DNA of 64,000 nucleotides from CBDFHV01 sp965247705 (GTDB lineage: Bacteria > Pseudomonadota > Alphaproteobacteria > Rhodospirillales > CAMCUA01), in contig CBDFHV010000011.1 in NCBI GenBank assembly GCA_965247705.1, positions 1 through 64,000 of the forward strand, read 5' to 3'. Shown here in pieces: positions 6,650 to 15,200 of this stretch. The position numbers were made by a program, and so were the translations under genes. Position 1 is the first letter of the stretch. Each line of letters begins with the position of its first letter. Under the pieces are notes generated by a model. That model ran no database searches, was not told where the DNA came from, and saw only the letters and a program-made list of their open reading frames with translations.

Positions 6650-8404
6650 ATGGCCGAGCCCGTCGAGACCATCGCCACCGACATCCTGATTTTGGGGTCG
6701 GGCGGGGCCGGGCTGTTCGCCGCCCTGCATGCGGCGAAGGCCAACCCGGATCTTCATATCACCATTGCGGTCAAGGGCCTGTTGGGCAAGAGCGGCTGCA
6801 CCCGCATGGTCCAGGGCGGCTACAACGTGGCCGTGGGCGCCGGCGATTCGGTGGAGCGCCATTTCATGGACACCATCGAGGGCGGCAAGTGGCTCAACCA
6901 CCAGGACCTGGCCTGGACCCTGGTGGAAGCGGCCGTTCCCCGCATCTACGAGCTGGAAAACGAACTCGGCTGTTTCTTCGACCGCAATCCGGACGGCACC
7001 GTCCACCTGAAGGCCTTCGCCGGCCAGACCTTCGACCGCACGGTCCACAAGGGCGACCTGACGGGGATCGAGATCGTCAGCCGGCTGGCCGAGCAGGTGT
7101 GGGCGCGGGACATCCACCGCCTGGAGGAGCACCGGGCCGTGGCCCTGATCCCGTCCCGGGACGGCGGCCGCCTGTCCGGCGTCCTGATGACCGACATGCG
7201 CACGGGCGGCTTCCGATTCGTCAAGGCCAAGGCGACCCTGCTGGCGACCGGCGGCGGGCCGTCTATGTACCGCTACCACACCCCGTCGGGGGACAAGACC
7301 TGCGACGGCATGGCCATGGCGCTGCGCGCCGGGCTTCCCTTGCGGGACATGGAGATGGTGCAGTTCCACCCCACAGGCCTGATCGCCGGGCCCGACACCC
7401 GCATCACCGGCACCATCATCGAGGAGGGCCTGCGCGGCGCCGGGGGTCATCTGCTGGACGGTTACCACAAGCGCTTCATGAGCGACTACGACGACCGGGG
7501 CGAGCGGGCGACCCGCGACGTTGTCAGCCGGGCCATGTACGACCGCATGCGCCAAGGGATCACCGGCCCCCACGGCGGCCTCTACATCACCATGGCCCAT
7601 CTGGATCCGGAAATGGTGCGCCGCCAATTCAAGGGCATGGTGCGGCGCTGCGCCGATTGCGGCTTCGACCTGGTCGGCGGCCTGGTGGAAGTGGTGCCCA
7701 CGGCCCATTACATGATGGGGGGCGTGGTGTTCAACGGCGACACAACGACCGCAAGGCCGGCCCTGTTCGCTGCCGGCGAGGATACCGGCGGCGTCCACGG
7801 GGCCAACCGCCTGGGCGGCAACGGGGTCGCCAACTCGACCGTGTTCGGCGCCATCGCCGGCGATGTGCTGGCGCCGTGGGTGGCGGCCGAGGGTGAATGG
7901 GCGGACGAGGATACGGACGTGATCGCAGCGAACATTGACCACTGCCTGGCGCCCTTGAACCGGCCACCGGCGGATGTGAACGACATTCGCGACCGCCTCA
8001 GCCAGCTCATGTGGGAGGACGCCGGCATCCTCCGCGACGAGGCCGGACTGCTTCGCGCGCGGGCGGGGCTCGAGGCCCTGGCCGAGGAAGTGGCCGCCGC
8101 CGGCGTGCCCGACCACGACCGCGTCTTTAATTTGTCTTGGCACGAATGGATGAACGTCGAGAACCTGGTGCTGGTCAGCCGTGCCATCTGCGAGGCGGCG
8201 CTGGCGCGAACCGATTCCCGGGGCGCCCACTTCCGGGAGGATTTTCCCAAGACCGGACCCCTTGAAGAGTCCGCTTACACCGTCGTCCGCCTGCAGGGTG
8301 ACCGCCTCGCCGTTGGCACGGAACCGGTGGCCTTCACCCGCGTCCGTCCGGGCGACAGCCTGGTGGATGCTGAAGGACAGCCGAAGCGACAGGAAAACGC
8401 ATGA
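6650..8404 (+). CDS. Succinate dehydrogenase/fumarate reductase-type flavoprotein subunit
   Basis: A 584-residue FAD-dependent catalytic subunit. FAD fold DILILGSGGAGLFAALHAA lies near residue 10. Substrate-site elements follow: QFHPTGLIAGPD, the Arg in RATRDVVSRAMYDRM, TAHYMMGGV, and GVHGANRLGGNGVANSTVFG. The residue normally linked covalently to FAD (the His of SHTxAAQGG) is replaced: the segment reads SGCTRMVQGG with Cys, so FAD is probably non-covalent. It belongs with the iron-sulfur and anchor subunits at 3.9-5.3 kb and is followed by class I fumarase. The IS630 element ends five bases upstream of the ATG and has removed the adjacent native leader. Confidence 0.9.
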   Translation: MAEPVETIATDILILGSGGAGLFAALHAAKANPDLHITIAVKGLLGKSGCTRMVQGGYNVAVGAGDSVERHFMDTIEGGKWLNHQDLAWTLVEAAVPRIYELENELGCFFDRNPDGTVHLKAFAGQTFDRTVHKGDLTGIEIVSRLAEQVWARDIHRLEEHRAVALIPSRDGGRLSGVLMTDMRTGGFRFVKAKATLLATGGGPSMYRYHTPSGDKTCDGMAMALRAGLPLRDMEMVQFHPTGLIAGPDTRITGTIIEEGLRGAGGHLLDGYHKRFMSDYDDRGERATRDVVSRAMYDRMRQGITGPHGGLYITMAHLDPEMVRRQFKGMVRRCADCGFDLVGGLVEVVPTAHYMMGGVVFNGDTTTARPALFAAGEDTGGVHGANRLGGNGVANSTVFGAIAGDVLAPWVAAEGEWADEDTDVIAANIDHCLAPLNRPPADVNDIRDRLSQLMWEDAGILRDEAGLLRARAGLEALAEEVAAAGVPDHDRVFNLSWHEWMNVENLVLVSRAICEAALARTDSRGAHFREDFPKTGPLEESAYTVVRLQGDRLAVGTEPVAFTRVRPGDSLVDAEGQPKRQENA

Positions 8405-8432
8405 GGCGCCGCTTGGAACCGAGGAGGCGACC

Positions 8433-9392
8433 ATGATCCCCATCGCGGCGATCGAGCGGGCGGCCTACGACATCTCGTGCAAGGCCGCCATCGACATCCC
8501 CGAGGACTACCGGGCCGGCATCCGCCGCATGGCGAAAGACGAAGAGAACGAGCTCAGCCGCTTCGTCCTCGAGGCCATGCTCGACAACTGGGAGGCGGCG
8601 GAAGCCGACCGCCGGGCCATGTGCGCCGACACCGGCCTGCCCCGATTTTTCGTCAAGATCGGCAACGAGGCCGGCATCGAGGGCGGCTTCGTGGCCGTGG
8701 AGGCGGCCCTGCGCCGGGCGGTGGCCCGGGCCACCCAGGAGGTACCCCTGCGCCCCAACCGGGTCCACCCCATCACCCGCCAGGACCACAACAACAACGT
8801 CGGCATCAACGCGCCGGAGATCGAATACGCCTTCGAGCCCGACGGCGCCTGGATCGACCTGATCACGGTCCACAAGGGCGGCCTCTTTGGCAGCGACTAC
8901 CGGATGCTGTTCCCCGGTGACGGCATCGACGGCATCAAGCGGTTCTTCCTCGACGTGATGATGGAGTTCGGCCGCCGGGGTCTCGCCTGCCAGCCGGCCA
9001 TCGTCGGCATCGGCCTGGGCGGCAGCAAGGACACGGCGATGACCCTGGGCAAGCAGGCGGCTTGCCTGCGCCTGGTCGGCGACCGCAACCCGGACCCGGA
9101 GATCGCCGGGCTGGAGGACGAACTCAAGGCCCTGGGCAACAGCATCGGCATGGGCCCCATGGGCTTCGTCGGTCGCTCCATGGTGGTGGACTGCCACATC
9201 GAGGCCGGCGCCACCCATACCGGCGGCATGCCCATGAGCGTGCACAGCTTCTGCCTTTCTTCGCGCCGCGCCGTGGCCCGCGTGCACGGGGACGGGCGGA
9301 TCGAGACGCGGGCGGACCCCCAATGGTTCACCCCCTACAAGCGCAGGGAGACGGTGGAATGGCAGCCAGCGGCGGAACGGGCGGCGGACTGA
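8433..9392 (+). CDS. Class I fumarate hydratase, alpha (N-terminal) subunit
   Basis: A 319-residue 4Fe-4S hydro-lyase subunit for the fumarate/malate (or related tartrate) reaction. Candidate cluster cysteines are in AMCADTGLPRFFV and in other Cys positions such as GLACQPAIVGIGLGGSKD and MVVDCHIEAG. The conserved QDHNNNVGINAPEIEY and GFVGRS segments are present. The start ATG follows an excellent GAGGAGG ribosome-binding site, 28 bases after the flavoprotein stop. It overlaps the beta subunit gene, so the enzyme is of the split two-subunit type found in archaea and many anaerobes and alphaproteobacteria. Context points to fumarase acting directly on the product of the adjacent dehydrogenase. 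Confidence 0.9.
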   Translation: MIPIAAIERAAYDISCKAAIDIPEDYRAGIRRMAKDEENELSRFVLEAMLDNWEAAEADRRAMCADTGLPRFFVKIGNEAGIEGGFVAVEAALRRAVARATQEVPLRPNRVHPITRQDHNNNVGINAPEIEYAFEPDGAWIDLITVHKGGLFGSDYRMLFPGDGIDGIKRFFLDVMMEFGRRGLACQPAIVGIGLGGSKDTAMTLGKQAACLRLVGDRNPDPEIAGLEDELKALGNSIGMGPMGFVGRSMVVDCHIEAGATHTGGMPMSVHSFCLSSRRAVARVHGDGRIETRADPQWFTPYKRRETVEWQPAAERAAD

Positions 9393-10057
9393 AAACCGCG
9401 CGCCTGAAAATCCCGGTCACGGCCGACGCCTTGGCCGGGCTCGATATCGGCACCGTCGTCCACATGGACGGTGTGCTCTATACGGGGCGCGAGGGGCTCT
9501 ACAAGCGCCTGATCGACGACGAGGTGGCCCCGCCGGTGGACTTGGCGGCGCTCTCCAACGTCAATTTCCACTGCTCCCCGGCGGCTTCCGTCAACGCCGA
9601 CGGCAGTTACAACATCGGCGCGGTGACGGCCACCGCCAGCTTCCGCTTCGCCCGTTGGCTGGACCGCTGGTTCGAGATGTCCGGCTGCAAGGTGATCATC
9701 GGCAAGGGCGGCATGTCGGAGGACGAGTACAAGCGCTTTTTCGTCCCCCGGGGCGCGGTCTACCTGACCACCGTCGGCTACGGCACCGGCGCCCTCCTGG
9801 GCCGCGGCATAAAGCGGGTCCTTGCCGCCCACTGGCTCGAGGAGTTGGGCATCGCCCAGGCCATGTGGGTCCTGGAGGTGGAGAATTTCGGCCCCTTCCT
9901 GGTCGAAAGCGACCTCGCCGGCAACAGCCTGTTCGAACAGCAGAACCGGGCCATCAACAAGAACGTCGAGGGCCTGTATGCCGGCCTGCGCCAACCGGCC
10001 ATGAAACGCTACGGCGAAACGACCAGCCGGGAAGATGAGGTGGTGGGGGGCGGATAG
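9359..10057 (+). CDS. Class I fumarate hydratase, beta (C-terminal) subunit
   Basis: A 232-residue partner of the alpha subunit. It has the typical start of the beta domain (LKIPVTADALAGLDIG.VVHMDGVLYTGREGLYKRL), the central GAVTATASFRFARWLDRWFE region, and GKVIIGKGGMS-like and AVYLTTVGYGTGALL motifs. The ATG at 9359 lies within the end of the alpha gene, a 34-base overlap in another frame, implying translational coupling. It is the last gene of the operon. Beyond it lies a 197-bp gap with a small palindrome. Confidence 0.9.
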   Translation: MAASGGTGGGLKTARLKIPVTADALAGLDIGTVVHMDGVLYTGREGLYKRLIDDEVAPPVDLAALSNVNFHCSPAASVNADGSYNIGAVTATASFRFARWLDRWFEMSGCKVIIGKGGMSEDEYKRFFVPRGAVYLTTVGYGTGALLGRGIKRVLAAHWLEELGIAQAMWVLEVENFGPFLVESDLAGNSLFEQQNRAINKNVEGLYAGLRQPAMKRYGETTSREDEVVGGG

Positions 10058-10191
10058 GCCCACTGGCGCCGGTTCACACGGCCAGCAGCGTCAACCGGAG
10101 ATCGTCATCTGGACCTTGCCCCAACCGTCATGCCCGCACTTGTTGCGGGCATCCGTGGCAGATGGCGGTCTCCCAGAAGTTACAACCATGG

Positions 10192-10214
10192 ATTGCCGGG
10201 ACAAGCCCGGCAAT
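10192..10214. repeat. ATTGCCGGG hairpin repeat
   Basis: ATTGCCGGG-ACAAG-CCCGGCAAT is a perfect nine-base stem of a type common between genes in alphaproteobacteria. It lies between the converging ends of the fumarase operon and the SIS-domain gene, and could serve as a transcript end. The rest of 10058-10254 shows no gene. Confidence 0.6.
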
Positions 10215-10254
10215 GACGAAGAAGGAGCAGTGCTGAATTACGACTTCTTCGGAC

Positions 10255-10875
10255 TCAAAACTTCCGCTCCGCGATCAGCCCCGGGTCCATGTGGGCCTGG
10301 CGGATGTATTGGGCCAGCAGGTGCATCAGGGACTGGTGGGTGTCCTCGATGACGCCGTAGTTATCCGCCTCCACGTGCAGGCTGACGGTGGCCATGTCCC
10401 GCAAGCGGCCGCCGGAGAAGCCCGTCATCGTGATGACGGGCATGCCGGCGTCAAGGGCCCGGCGGGCGGCGCGGACGACATTTTCCGAATCGCCCGAGGC
10501 GCTGACCACGATCAGCAGGTCGCCGTCCCGGGCCTGGGTGGCGAGCTGATAGGCGAACACCTCGGCATAGTCCATGTCGTTGGCGATGGCGGTGATCATC
10601 GACATGTTGTCGGCCAGGCTGACCACCCGGGGGATGAGGTCGGTGTCGCTGCGCACCAGCTTTACGTGGTCGGGCACGAAGGTGCCGGCAATGGCCGCCG
10701 AGCCCCCGTTGCCGCAGACGAAGACCGTGCGGCCGTCCCGGTAGGCGGCGCTCAGCAGGTCGGCGGCCGCGGCCAGGCGGGACCGGTCCACCGAGGCGGC
10801 GGCGGCGGCCAAGCGCTCGAAATAGGCGTCGCAGTAGGGGGCGATGTCGGGGAAGGGGCGGTCGGGAAAGGTCAT
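10255..10875 (-). CDS. SIS-domain phosphosugar isomerase, GmhA-like
   Basis: A 206-residue sugar-isomerase protein related to sedoheptulose-7-phosphate isomerase, which begins ADP-heptose synthesis for lipopolysaccharide. The phosphosugar-binding loop VFVCGNGGSAAIAG is near residue 50, and VVSASGDSENVVRAAR provides the second Ser-rich loop. The C-terminal EDTHQSLMHLLAQYIR carries the Glu/His expected of GmhA. It is the last gene of a minus-strand run (glutamate dehydrogenase, MFS transporter, this gene). Whether it makes heptose or another phosphosugar cannot be told from sequence alone. Confidence 0.85.
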   Translation of the reverse strand: MTFPDRPFPDIAPYCDAYFERLAAAAASVDRSRLAAAADLLSAAYRDGRTVFVCGNGGSAAIAGTFVPDHVKLVRSDTDLIPRVVSLADNMSMITAIANDMDYAEVFAYQLATQARDGDLLIVVSASGDSENVVRAARRALDAGMPVITMTGFSGGRLRDMATVSLHVEADNYGVIEDTHQSLMHLLAQYIRQAHMDPGLIAERKF

Positions 10876-10879
10876 CGCG

Positions 10880-10911
10880 GGTGCCTTTGAAGCGGGGTGC
10901 CTTTGAAGCGG
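10880..10911. repeat. Two 16-bp tandem direct repeats
   Basis: GGTGCCTTTGAAGCGG occurs twice head to tail, immediately upstream of the SIS-domain gene start. It may be a small slippage duplication in the leader, and no function is evident. Confidence 0.75.
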
Positions 10912-10962
10912 GGGGCCTTCGATTCGCCGGGCTACCGAGTCTGGGCCAAACGGCCACCCCGT

Positions 10963-12249
10963 TCAACGCGGCGGGTCGCGGACCCACAGCGCGAGCAGGA
11001 TGCCGCCGACGGCGAAGAAGATCAGGATTGTCCCCATGCCGACCCGCTGGCTGTCGAACAGGGTGGTCGCCCAGGCCAGCAGCGCCGGGCCGATGAAGGC
11101 GGTGGCCTTGCCCGATAGGGCGTAGAGGCCGAACATCTCGTTGGCCATGTCCCGGGGCACCATGCGGGCCATCAGGGACCGGCTGGCCGACTGGGCGGGC
11201 CCGATGAAGATGCCCAAGGGCAGGGCGACGACCCAGAACCAGAATTTTCCCTCCACCACCAGCAGCACGCCGCCCAGCACGGTGAGGCAGGCGAGGGAGA
11301 TCAGGATGGTCGGTTTCGGCCCCACATAGTCGTCGACCCAGGCGAAGGCGAAGGCGCCGAGGCCGGCGGTGACGTTCATGGCGATGCCAAAGAGGATGAT
11401 CTCGGATATGTCCATGCCGAAGGTGCCGGCGGCGTAGATGCCGCCGAAGGCAAAAAGGGTGTTGAGTCCGTCGGTGTAGATCATGCGGGCCAGCAGGAAT
11501 CGCGCGATATCCTCGTATTCGCGGATCCGCCGCAGGGTCCCGAGAAGGGTGGCCAACCCCTCGCGCACCGCCTGGATGGGGCTTGCCCGGCCGCTCGCCG
11601 CATCGGGGGTGAACAGAAAAATCGGCACGGAAAAGACCGCGAACCACACCGCCACCAGGACCATGGTGGCGCGCACGTGGCCGGCGTCTTCCTTGAGCAC
11701 CCCGAACCAGGGCGTTTCCGCGTCGACAAAACCAACGAAGGCCAAGACCAGGCAGCTTAATCCGCCGGCGTAACCCAGACCCCAGCCCCAGCCGGAGATG
11801 CGCCCCATCATGGCGCGGGGGGCCAGGGACGGCAGCATGGCGTTGTAGAACACCTGGCCGGTCTCGAAGGCAAAGTTGGCGACGATGGCGAAGGCGAGGC
11901 CCCACACCACGTCGGCCGGGTCGGGTCGGGTGCCGTAGAGCATGGCGCAGCCGAACACGCTAATCGCGGTGAAGACGAACAGCCATGGCTTGCGCCGGCC
12001 CCCATGGTCGGCGATGGCGCCGAACACCGGCCCCGCCACCGCCACCGCCAGGGCGGTCAGACTCATGGCGTAGCCCCAGATCGCCGTGCCCTCGATGGGA
12101 GACGATGCCACGGCCGTGGTGAAGTAGGCGGAAAAGACGAAGGTGACCACCACCGTGGGCACCGCCGAATTGGCCCAGTCGTAAACGCACCAGGCGGCAA
12201 GCGCGGAACGGGACGCCCCGGCCGCCTCCCCCTCCCCGTGCGCGGTCAA
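10963..12249 (-). CDS. MFS transporter, UMF1 (Atg22-like) family
   Basis: A 428-residue polytopic membrane protein. It starts with a hydrophilic N terminus then WCVYDWANSAVPTVVVTFVF, the signature first helix of the UMF1 family (WxxYDWANSA). A cytoplasmic GAIADHGGRRKP loop, the MFS A-like motif, follows. About twelve hydrophobic segments are visible. The substrate is unknown for bacterial members, though amino acid or peptide export has been suggested for the eukaryotic relatives. It lies 5 bases downstream of the glutamate dehydrogenase gene, so the two are co-transcribed. Confidence 0.88.
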   Translation of the reverse strand: MTAHGEGEAAGASRSALAAWCVYDWANSAVPTVVVTFVFSAYFTTAVASSPIEGTAIWGYAMSLTALAVAVAGPVFGAIADHGGRRKPWLFVFTAISVFGCAMLYGTRPDPADVVWGLAFAIVANFAFETGQVFYNAMLPSLAPRAMMGRISGWGWGLGYAGGLSCLVLAFVGFVDAETPWFGVLKEDAGHVRATMVLVAVWFAVFSVPIFLFTPDAASGRASPIQAVREGLATLLGTLRRIREYEDIARFLLARMIYTDGLNTLFAFGGIYAAGTFGMDISEIILFGIAMNVTAGLGAFAFAWVDDYVGPKPTILISLACLTVLGGVLLVVEGKFWFWVVALPLGIFIGPAQSASRSLMARMVPRDMANEMFGLYALSGKATAFIGPALLAWATTLFDSQRVGMGTILIFFAVGGILLALWVRDPPR

Positions 12250-12254
12250 CGGGG

Positions 12255-15200
12255 TCAGGCCGCGGCGGCCGCGGGCGCCTCGGTCAGGGCCCGAAGCTGA
12301 CGGCTGGCGACGGCGATCATGCTGAGGTCGTTAATCTCCCCGGCCCAGATTTCCGACAGGATCTGCTCGGTCCGGTCCACGGTCGGCCGATTGGCCTCGA
12401 TCCACCGTTCGATGGCCTCTTCGGGATCGGCGTCGGCGCCGGCCACGTCGAGGACGTGGGAGGTGAGCGATAGTTGATGGCCGTAGATATCCTCGATCAG
12501 GGCGGTCACCGCCAGGCTCTGCCAGTGGCTGTGCGAAACCAGCCGCTCGGCCGCCGAACGCAGACGACCCAGCCGAAAGCGGGTCCCGGCGGTGAAATAA
12601 AGGCGCGCCACATCGGGCACCGCCAGGTTGCGTCGATTGGCCAGACGCACGATGTCGCAGCCGGAGAACAGGTTCACCAGGCCGGCGATGCGCATGGCCA
12701 GGTCCTTGGGCACGCCGCCGTCCACGTAAGGTGTCGCACGACGGGTCACGTCCTCGCGATAGTGGGCCGGCAACGCCTCGCCCAGGCTGTCGGCCAGGGT
12801 GCGCATGCCCGCGGCGTAGGTCTTCACGTGGGCGCCGATGTCCAGCGGGCGCAGCCCGTTGCGCAGGAACCAAAGAGTCACCCATTCGAGCAGCGTATTG
12901 ATGTCCATCAGCATGCTGGTCTGAATTTCGGCCGGCACACGGTTGTCGAGGGCCTCGATTGCCGCCCACAGGCTGCGAAAGGCGAACACCTCGCGGGATA
13001 TGGCATAGGCGCGGGCGATGTCGGCGGGGGGCAGCCCGGTCTTTTCCATGAACTCGGTGACCACCGTGTCGCCTGCCCGGTTGACCATGCTGTTGGTGAC
13101 CCGCGTGGCGACGATCTCGCGGCGCAGCCGGTGATCTTGAATGGCCTGGCGGAACTTTTCTTGCAGCGGCGACGGGAAATAGGTCTCCAGGTCGCCCAGC
13201 AGGTACGGGTCGTCGGGCAGGTCCGAGGCCATGAGCTCGTCGTTGAGCCAAATCTTGCTGTAGGACATGAGGACCGCGCATTCGGGTCGGGTCAGCGTCA
13301 GCTTGGCGGCCAGGCGTTCCATCAAGGTCTCTTCGTCGGGCAGGAATTCCACCGCCCGGTCGAGGCGGCCCGACCGCTCCAGATGACGCATCAGGCGGAT
13401 CTGATTCTCGAACCCGGTGTCCCCCCGGGCCCGGGCCAGGGTGATGGCCGCCGATTGCAGGTAGTTGTCGCGCAGCACCAGGTCTCCCACTTCGTCGGTC
13501 ATTTGCGCCAGCAATTGGTTGCGATGCTTGCCCGTCAGGTCGCCGGCCGCGGCCACCGAATCCAGCAGGATCTTGATGTTGACCTCGTGATCGGAGCAGT
13601 CGACGCCGGCGGAGTTGTCGATTGAATCCGTATTGATGTGCCCGCCGGCCAACGCGTACTCGATCCGGCCCCGCTGGGTGACGCCCAAATTGGCGCCTTC
13701 GCCCAAGACCCGGCAGCGCAGTTGACCCCCGTTGAGACGCAGCGCGTCGCTGGTCCGATCGCCGGCGTCGGCGTGGGATTCGGCCGTCGCCTTGACGTAG
13801 GTGCCGATGCCGCCGAACCACAGCAGGTCGACCTCCGCGCCCAAGAGCGTACGGATAAGTTCGTTGGGGGTGACGGTGTCCGTCGCGATGTCGAAACGGG
13901 TTTTGATCTGGGGTGTGAGGCGAATGGTCTTGGCCGCCCGCTCGAAGACGCCGCCGCCCTTGGAGATCAGCTTGGCGTCATAGTCCGCCCACGACGATCG
14001 CGGGAGGGCGAACAGGCGTTCCCGCTCGGCGAAGCTTTTCTTCGGATCCGGTTCCGGATCGATAAATATATGCAGGTGATTGAAGGCGCCGAGCAATTTG
14101 ATGTGGCGCGACAGCAGCATGCCGTTGCCGAACACGTCGCCCGACATGTCGCCGACGCCGACGACAGAGAAATCCTCCGACTGGATGTCGGTCCCCATCT
14201 CGCGAAAGTGGCGCTTGACCGATTCCCAGGCGCCGCGGGCGGTGATGCCCATCTTCTTGTGGTCGTAGCCCTGGCTGCCGCCCGAGGCGAAGGCGTCGCC
14301 CAGCCAGAATCCAAAATGGTCCGAAATCTCGTTGGCGATGTCGGAGAAGGTGGCGGTACCCTTGTCGGCGGCCACCACCAGGTAGGGGTCGTCGTCGTCC
14401 CGGCGAATTACGGTCTCCGGCGGCGCGATCTCGCCGTCCACCAGGTTGTCGGTGATATCGAGCATGCCCGACACGAAAGTCTGGTAACACGCAATGCCTT
14501 CCTTCTGCAGGGCTTCCCGGTCGCCGCCAACCGGCGGCCGCTTGACCACGAAGCCGCCCTTGGAGCCCACGGGCACGATGACCGCGTTTTTTACCTGCTG
14601 CGCCTTCACCAGGCCGAGAACTTCGGTGCGGAAGTCCTCCCGCCGGTCGGACCATCGAAGACCGCCCCGGGCGACCATGCCGAACCGCAAGTGCACGCCC
14701 TCCACCCGCGCCGAATAGACGAATATCTCGCGCAGGGGCCGGGGCAGGGGAAGTTCCTCCACCTGGCTGCTGTCGAACTTGAAGGAAAGCCGGGGCTTGA
14801 TCGCGCCATGATCGTCGGTCTGGTAGAAGTTGGTGCGCAAGGTGCTGTCCACCAAGTTGACGAAGCGCCGCAGAATGCGGTCCTCGTCGGCGCTGACCAC
14901 GCTCTCCAGACCCTCGTCCAGGCGGGACCGGAAGTCCGCCGCCCGTTTCTCCTCGCCGGCCTGCCGGGGGTCAAAACGGGCATGAAACAGTTGAACGATG
15001 AGTCGGGTCAGAAGGGGGTTGGCGGCCAGGGTGCGTTCCATGTAGTCCTGGGAAAACAGGATTCCCGCCTGGCGCAGGTATTTGCAGTAGGCGCGCAGGA
15101 TCACCACCTCGCGCCAGTGAAGTCCGGCCAGCAGCACCAGGGCGTTGAAGCCGTCGCTTTCCACGTCGCCGTGCCATACTTTGAGGAACGCCTCCTGGAA

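Noticed and set aside
6443..8443. A 666-codon minus-strand frame over the flavoprotein gene
   Set aside because: Shadow of the flavoprotein gene on the opposite strand, with no recognisable motif.
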